From: DATFGK01 sp046712825
GTDB taxonomy: Bacteria > Actinomycetota > AC-67
Reading direction: 5' to 3'
Length of the DNA: 8,676 nt
Assembly: GCA_046712825.1 (NCBI GenBank)
Contig: JBKKCR010000243.1
Location: 1 to 8,676 of the forward strand
Below the pieces are notes generated by a model, which saw nothing but the letters and a program-made list of their open reading frames with translations, had not been told where the DNA came from and ran no database searches. Positions 6,065 to 8,676 of this stretch are shown here, piece by piece; position 1 is the first letter of the stretch, and each line of letters starts with the position of its first letter. Made by a program: the position numbers and the translations under genes.

Positions 6065-7042
6065 CTACCGCGCCGTCGAAGGCTTCTCCGCGTAGAAGAG
6101 CAGGTTGTAGAAGAGCGGCTTGGGAACCACGTGCCGCGTGACTGCGTCGTCGAGGCGGTAAAGCCGGAGGTAGTTCCGGTACGCCCAGTAGGCCCACCGT
6201 TCGCCGAGAAGCCCCGGCGCCGCGAGCGCTTCCACGGTTCGGACGCTCCATCCGAAGAATCCGGAGACGAACTCCTCGGTCCGGATCCGGAGCGGACCGA
6301 AGCCCGCGTCGCGCAGCCAAGCCTCAACCATGTGCGGGTGGAACTCATGGAGATCCACGTGCCGCTCCAAAGCGGCGGCGGGGTCGTCGTGCTGCGTCAC
6401 GCTCCGGTCCGGGTTGATCAGACCGGGCCGGACACGCCCGATCGCCTTGAAGGCCGTTGCCGTCGCGCGTCGCGCGAGCTTGTTGACCGCATGCCCGATG
6501 CGGGTGGGCTCACCCGCGATCACCAGGGCGCCGCCCGGCTTCAGCACGCGGTAGCACTCGGCCAGCGCGGCCGGGACGTCGGGGAGGTGATGCAGGACCG
6601 CGTGCCCGACGACGAGGTCGAACGTACCGGTCTTGTAGGGCAGCGCTTCCGCGTCAGCCGCCCGTCCCTCGAGGTTCTTGAGACCGACCAGCCGCGCGTT
6701 GCGCTGACAGACGTCGACCATCCCTTGCGAGATGTCCGTCGCGAACGCCTGCCGCACGAGCCCGGCCTGCCAGAGGTTCACGATGAAGAACCCGGTCCCG
6801 CATCCGATCTCGAGCACCTTGCCGTACTTCTGGACGGGGGCGACCTTGGCGAACTTCTCCTTCGCGTATGAGATGCACCGCTCGTCGAAGGAGATCGACC
6901 ACTTGTCGTCGTACTGGGTCGCCTCCCAGTCGTGGTAGAGGATGTTCCGGGTCTTGGCGTCGAGCTCCGACGGATCGAGCACCGGGCGCACGGGCAACTC
7001 TCGAACGTTGTCGATGGTCGCGCCGGTCTCCTGAGTGGGCAT
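6065..7042 (-). CDS. Class I SAM-dependent methyltransferase, Rv3037c-like
   Basis: Predicted cytoplasmic SAM methyltransferase, the first gene of the minus-strand operon. From the ATG at 7042 it has 325 residues. An N-terminal section (ILYHDWEATQYDDKWSISF, about 34-52) precedes the Rossmann domain. Motif I VLEIGCGTGFF is at 76-86, the acidic strand-2 end is in ATDIS at 101-105, AADAEALPY at 128-136 and FDLVVGHAVLHHLPD at 141-155 are the adenine and motif II regions, and LKPGG is at 167-171. A C-terminal domain of about 140 residues follows, with VDLHEFHP and WAYWAYRNYLRLYRLDD. It differs clearly from the methyltransferase at the window start, so two distinct activities are encoded. Resemblance to Rv3037c is from memory. 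A GTG at 7054 is an alternative start adding four residues; neither start has a strong Shine-Dalgarno. The small-molecule or glycan acceptor is inferred from context only. Confidence 0.9.
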   Translation of the reverse strand: MPTQETGATIDNVRELPVRPVLDPSELDAKTRNILYHDWEATQYDDKWSISFDERCISYAKEKFAKVAPVQKYGKVLEIGCGTGFFIVNLWQAGLVRQAFATDISQGMVDVCQRNARLVGLKNLEGRAADAEALPYKTGTFDLVVGHAVLHHLPDVPAALAECYRVLKPGGALVIAGEPTRIGHAVNKLARRATATAFKAIGRVRPGLINPDRSVTQHDDPAAALERHVDLHEFHPHMVEAWLRDAGFGPLRIRTEEFVSGFFGWSVRTVEALAAPGLLGERWAYWAYRNYLRLYRLDDAVTRHVVPKPLFYNLLFYAEKPSTAR

Positions 7043-7156
7043 GCGAAGGCACACGATACCGGTCGACGCGAGCGCTTGGAAAGCTGCCCTGCGGACGCGA
7101 TGGCGATCTGACTAGACTCTTCCGAGGTGGGTACGAGGACGGCAAGGAGGTCGGTC
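7043..7156. promoter_or_regulatory. Divergent promoter region
   Basis: This 114-nt gap separates two divergent transcription units. Toward the plus strand, TAGACT at 7113-7118 fits an actinobacterial -10 box, with no convincing -35. Toward the minus strand, TATCGT (complement of 7053-7058) with TTTCCA 18 nt further upstream is a weak sigma-70-like pair; it would start transcription almost at the methyltransferase ATG, giving a near-leaderless mRNA. Both boxes were found by eye. I see no convincing operator dyad. Confidence 0.35.
7144..7150 (+). promoter_or_regulatory. Strong Shine-Dalgarno fixing the start at 7157
   Basis: AAGGAGG followed by TCGGTC and ATG is a near-perfect ribosome-binding site with 6 nt spacing. 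It decides against the in-frame GTG at 7127, which lies upstream of this site and would put ten polar residues ahead of the signal peptide. Confidence 0.85.
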
Positions 7157-8449
7157 ATGCGTAAGCTCGCCCTCATCACTGCTGCAGCGATGGTCCTGCT
7201 GATGACGCTGGCCTCGCCGGCTCAAGCCGTAGCTCCGGCGAATGATGCATTCGCGAGCGCAACGCTGATCTCGAGCCTTCCGTTCTCGGAAGAGAACACG
7301 GTCACGACCGACGCGACCACAGAAGCCAGCGAGCCCGTGACGAACAGCTGTGTAACGGGCGAGGCACCGACGAACGATTCGGTCGCGAAAACCGTCTGGT
7401 ACAAGTTCGTGCCGGTCGCCGACGTCAATTTCGCGGCCGACACCTTCGGGAGCGTGAAGACCGGGGGCGGGGCGTACGACAGCGTGATCGTCCTCTGGGA
7501 AGGAACCACGCTTACCGCGTTGACGGAGGTCGCCTGCAGCGATGACAGCGGACCTGATTTCGGGAGCCACTCCCGTGTCGGAGTCCCCCTGCAGGGTGGT
7601 ACGACGTATTACGTGCAGGTCGGCTCCTGGACGGGCGAGGTGGACGGGTCGCCGGTCGCACCGCATACCGGCACCCTCCACGTCCACGCGAAGGTCCGGA
7701 AGTTCTTGCCCGGCGTCGTCCGCGGCGAGACCTGGTTCCTTAACAACGGAGCCGGCTCGGTCGAGTCGTTCTCGTACGGGACCCCCGGATCCCCCGACTA
7801 TCCGCTCGTGGGAACGACCACGGGAGACGGTATCTCCAAGCCGGTGGTGCGGAACGTCAACGTCTGGTTCCTGAACTTCTGGTTCGACGACTTCCCCGAG
7901 CTTGCCCTGACTCATGCTCGCTGGACGGACTTCCCGATCCTCGGGGACTGGGAAGGCGACACGCTCGCGACCCCCGGTGTCGTGCGAGGCAACACATGGT
8001 TCCTGATCGACAGCACCGATGGAGGCCTCATCACCTTCAAGCACGGTCTCTCAACCGACTACCCGGTGGTCGGCGATTGGGACGGCAACGGCACCGAGAC
8101 GCCGGGCCTGATCCGAGGGAACAGGTGGTACGTGTCGAATGAGATACCGCCGGCGAGCGTCACGAGTTTCACGTTCGCGAGCGCGTCCGACTTCCCTGTC
8201 GTCGGCGACTGGGACGGAGACGGGAGCATGAGTCCCGGGGCGGTCCGGGGAAACACCTGGTATCTCTCCAACGCCACGCCCCCCACCTCGATCTTCTCGA
8301 GCTTCGTCTTCGCAAGCTCGACCGACTTCCCGATCGCGGGCGACTGGGACGGCGCCGTGACCGGGCTTGGGGTCGGCGGCTCGAGCGTCGGATCCGCCAA
8401 GGCCGGGAAGGACTCCGGTTCCATGGGCCCATTCCGGTGGGCAACGTGA
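7157..8449 (+). CDS. Exported protein with N-terminal beta domain and five ~44-residue Asp-rich repeats
   Basis: The 430-residue protein has a classic Sec signal peptide (MRKLALITAAAMVLLMTLAS) with likely cleavage after AQA at 22-24. The first mature domain (about 25-180; APANDAFASATLI, KTVWYKFVP, YDSVIVLWEG, GGTTYYVQVGSW) resembles PPC-like beta-sandwich domains on secreted actinobacterial proteins. Residues 185-402 form five units of 43-45 residues with consensus PGVVRGNTWYLSN...FPVVGDWDGDG. The DWDGDG/DWDGNG loops look like calcium-binding DxDxDG turns of FG-GAP/VCBS-type beta-propeller blades. The last ~28 residues are Gly/Ser-rich with no LPXTG motif, membrane anchor or lipobox, so release or non-covalent surface association is likely. 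No catalytic motif is seen. Start chosen from AAGGAGG 6 nt upstream of the ATG. A paralogue begins 121 nt downstream. Export is firm; a role in adhesion or binding is a guess. Confidence 0.88.
   Translation: MRKLALITAAAMVLLMTLASPAQAVAPANDAFASATLISSLPFSEENTVTTDATTEASEPVTNSCVTGEAPTNDSVAKTVWYKFVPVADVNFAADTFGSVKTGGGAYDSVIVLWEGTTLTALTEVACSDDSGPDFGSHSRVGVPLQGGTTYYVQVGSWTGEVDGSPVAPHTGTLHVHAKVRKFLPGVVRGETWFLNNGAGSVESFSYGTPGSPDYPLVGTTTGDGISKPVVRNVNVWFLNFWFDDFPELALTHARWTDFPILGDWEGDTLATPGVVRGNTWFLIDSTDGGLITFKHGLSTDYPVVGDWDGNGTETPGLIRGNRWYVSNEIPPASVTSFTFASASDFPVVGDWDGDGSMSPGAVRGNTWYLSNATPPTSIFSSFVFASSTDFPIAGDWDGAVTGLGVGGSSVGSAKAGKDSGSMGPFRWAT
7709..8362 (+). repeat. Five tandem ~132-nt coding repeats (43-44-residue units)
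   Basis: Units begin at the codons for residues 185, 229, 273, 316 and 360 (positions 7709, 7841, 7973, 8102 and 8234), a spacing of 44, 44, 43 and 44 codons. Each opens with P-G-V-V-R-G-x-x-W-(F/Y)-L and closes with an aromatic-P-(V/I)-x-G-D-W-(D/E)-G segment. The second unit is most divergent: it has VVRNVNVWFLN, and the acidic loop before it reads GTTTGDG in place of GDWDGDG. Similarity is clear in protein but weak in DNA, so the duplications are old and selected. Confidence 0.85.
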
Positions 8450-8497
8450 CCACAGACCGCGATCAAAGTTGCTCTCAAGTTCTCAGATGGACACGAA

Positions 8498-8527
8498 TAG
8501 ACACCGAGCGACCACTATCGGTAATAT
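8498..8527 (+). promoter_or_regulatory. Candidate sigma-70-type promoter for the downstream exported protein gene
   Basis: TAGACA at 8498-8503 (5 of 6 matches to TTGACA), 18 nt, then TAATAT at 8522-8527 (4 of 6 matches to TATAAT). The pair lies in the 121-nt gap between the two exported-protein genes, about 43 nt before the ATG at 8571. It suggests the second gene has its own promoter. I see no stem-loop terminator in the gap. Confidence 0.4.
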
Positions 8528-8570
8528 CGCCTGAGTCGGCCATGGAAGACGAACGTTTGGGGGTTCAGCC

Positions 8571-8676
8571 ATGCGCTACCGCATCGTGATCGTGATCTCC
8601 GCCCTCGCCATCGCCTTCTCGCTCCTGCCGAGCACCACGGCCCTCGCGGCCCCGGCGAACGACAACTTCGCCAACG
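8571..8676 (+). CDS. Exported protein, N-terminus only (paralogue of the preceding gene; 3' truncated)
   Basis: The ATG at 8571 opens a frame to the window end (35 complete codons). The product begins MRYRIVIVISALAIAFSLLP, a basic n-region plus hydrophobic core, and has a likely signal peptidase I site after TALA (about residues 23-26). The mature start APANDNFAN closely matches APANDAFASA after the signal peptide of the preceding gene, so the two are probably tandem paralogues with the same N-terminal domain. GGGGG at 8559-8563, 7 nt upstream, is an acceptable ribosome-binding site. Whether it also carries the 44-residue repeats cannot be seen. Confidence 0.8.
   Translation, partial: MRYRIVIVISALAIAFSLLPSTTALAAPANDNFAN

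Noticed and set aside
5304..6095. Plus-strand open frame (263 codons) antisense to the acyltransferase
   Set aside because: Shadow of the hexapeptide-repeat gene; no domain or ribosome-binding site.
6054..6320. N-terminal extension of the acyltransferase into the methyltransferase gene
   Set aside because: The frame stays open by composition only; the extra residues are Arg-rich antifamily sequence overlapping a conserved gene, and an ATG at 6053 sits 11 nt after the upstream stop.
7112..8044. Minus-strand open frame (310 codons) antisense to the exported repeat protein
   Set aside because: The plus strand has a signal peptide, regular repeats and a perfect Shine-Dalgarno; the antisense frame has no recognisable features.

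Overview
The window is high-GC, tightly packed bacterial DNA (by eye roughly two thirds G+C, with strong G/C preference at third codon positions and frequent GTG/TTG starts). Protein resemblances point to an actinobacterial (Actinomycetota) chromosome, probably a lineage distant from the well-studied genera. There are no RNA genes, insertion sequences, CRISPR arrays or phage genes, and no gene-free stretch over 300 bases.

Layout. Positions 1-2195 (+) hold the 3' part of a class I SAM-dependent methyltransferase followed after 9 nt by a complete GH57 (DUF1957-type) 1,4-alpha-glucan branching enzyme. A minus-strand gene for a membrane-anchored DUF3152-type zinc-metallopeptidase-like protein (2174-2962) sits tail-to-tail with the GH57 gene and diverges from a GT4 glycosyltransferase (3083-4357, +). 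A 51-residue single-pass membrane protein follows (4428-4583, +). A minus-strand three-gene operon then runs from 7042 down to 4593: a second methyltransferase, a left-handed beta-helix acyltransferase and a PAPS-dependent sulfotransferase. Divergent from it, 7157-8449 (+) encodes an exported protein with five ~44-residue Asp-rich repeats. At 8571 a second exported protein begins with the same mature N-terminus and runs off the window.

How the genes fit together. The methyltransferase / GH57 / GT4 trio matches, in type and order, the mycobacterial Rv3030-Rv3031-Rv3032 genes tied to methylglucose lipopolysaccharide (MGLP, a cytoplasmic 6-O-methylated, acylated alpha-1,4-glucan). The second methyltransferase and the hexapeptide acyltransferase resemble, from memory, Rv3037c and Rv3034c of the same neighbourhood. 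My reading is an MGLP-like alpha-glucan assembly and decoration locus (polymerise, branch, methylate, acylate) with a sulfotransferase added as the last gene of the decoration operon. The sulfotransferase is the least expected member and the best candidate for new chemistry. The DUF3152 gene and the exported repeat proteins probably act outside the cytoplasm and need not belong to this pathway. All assignments come from reading motifs by eye and from remembered family features; no database search was run.
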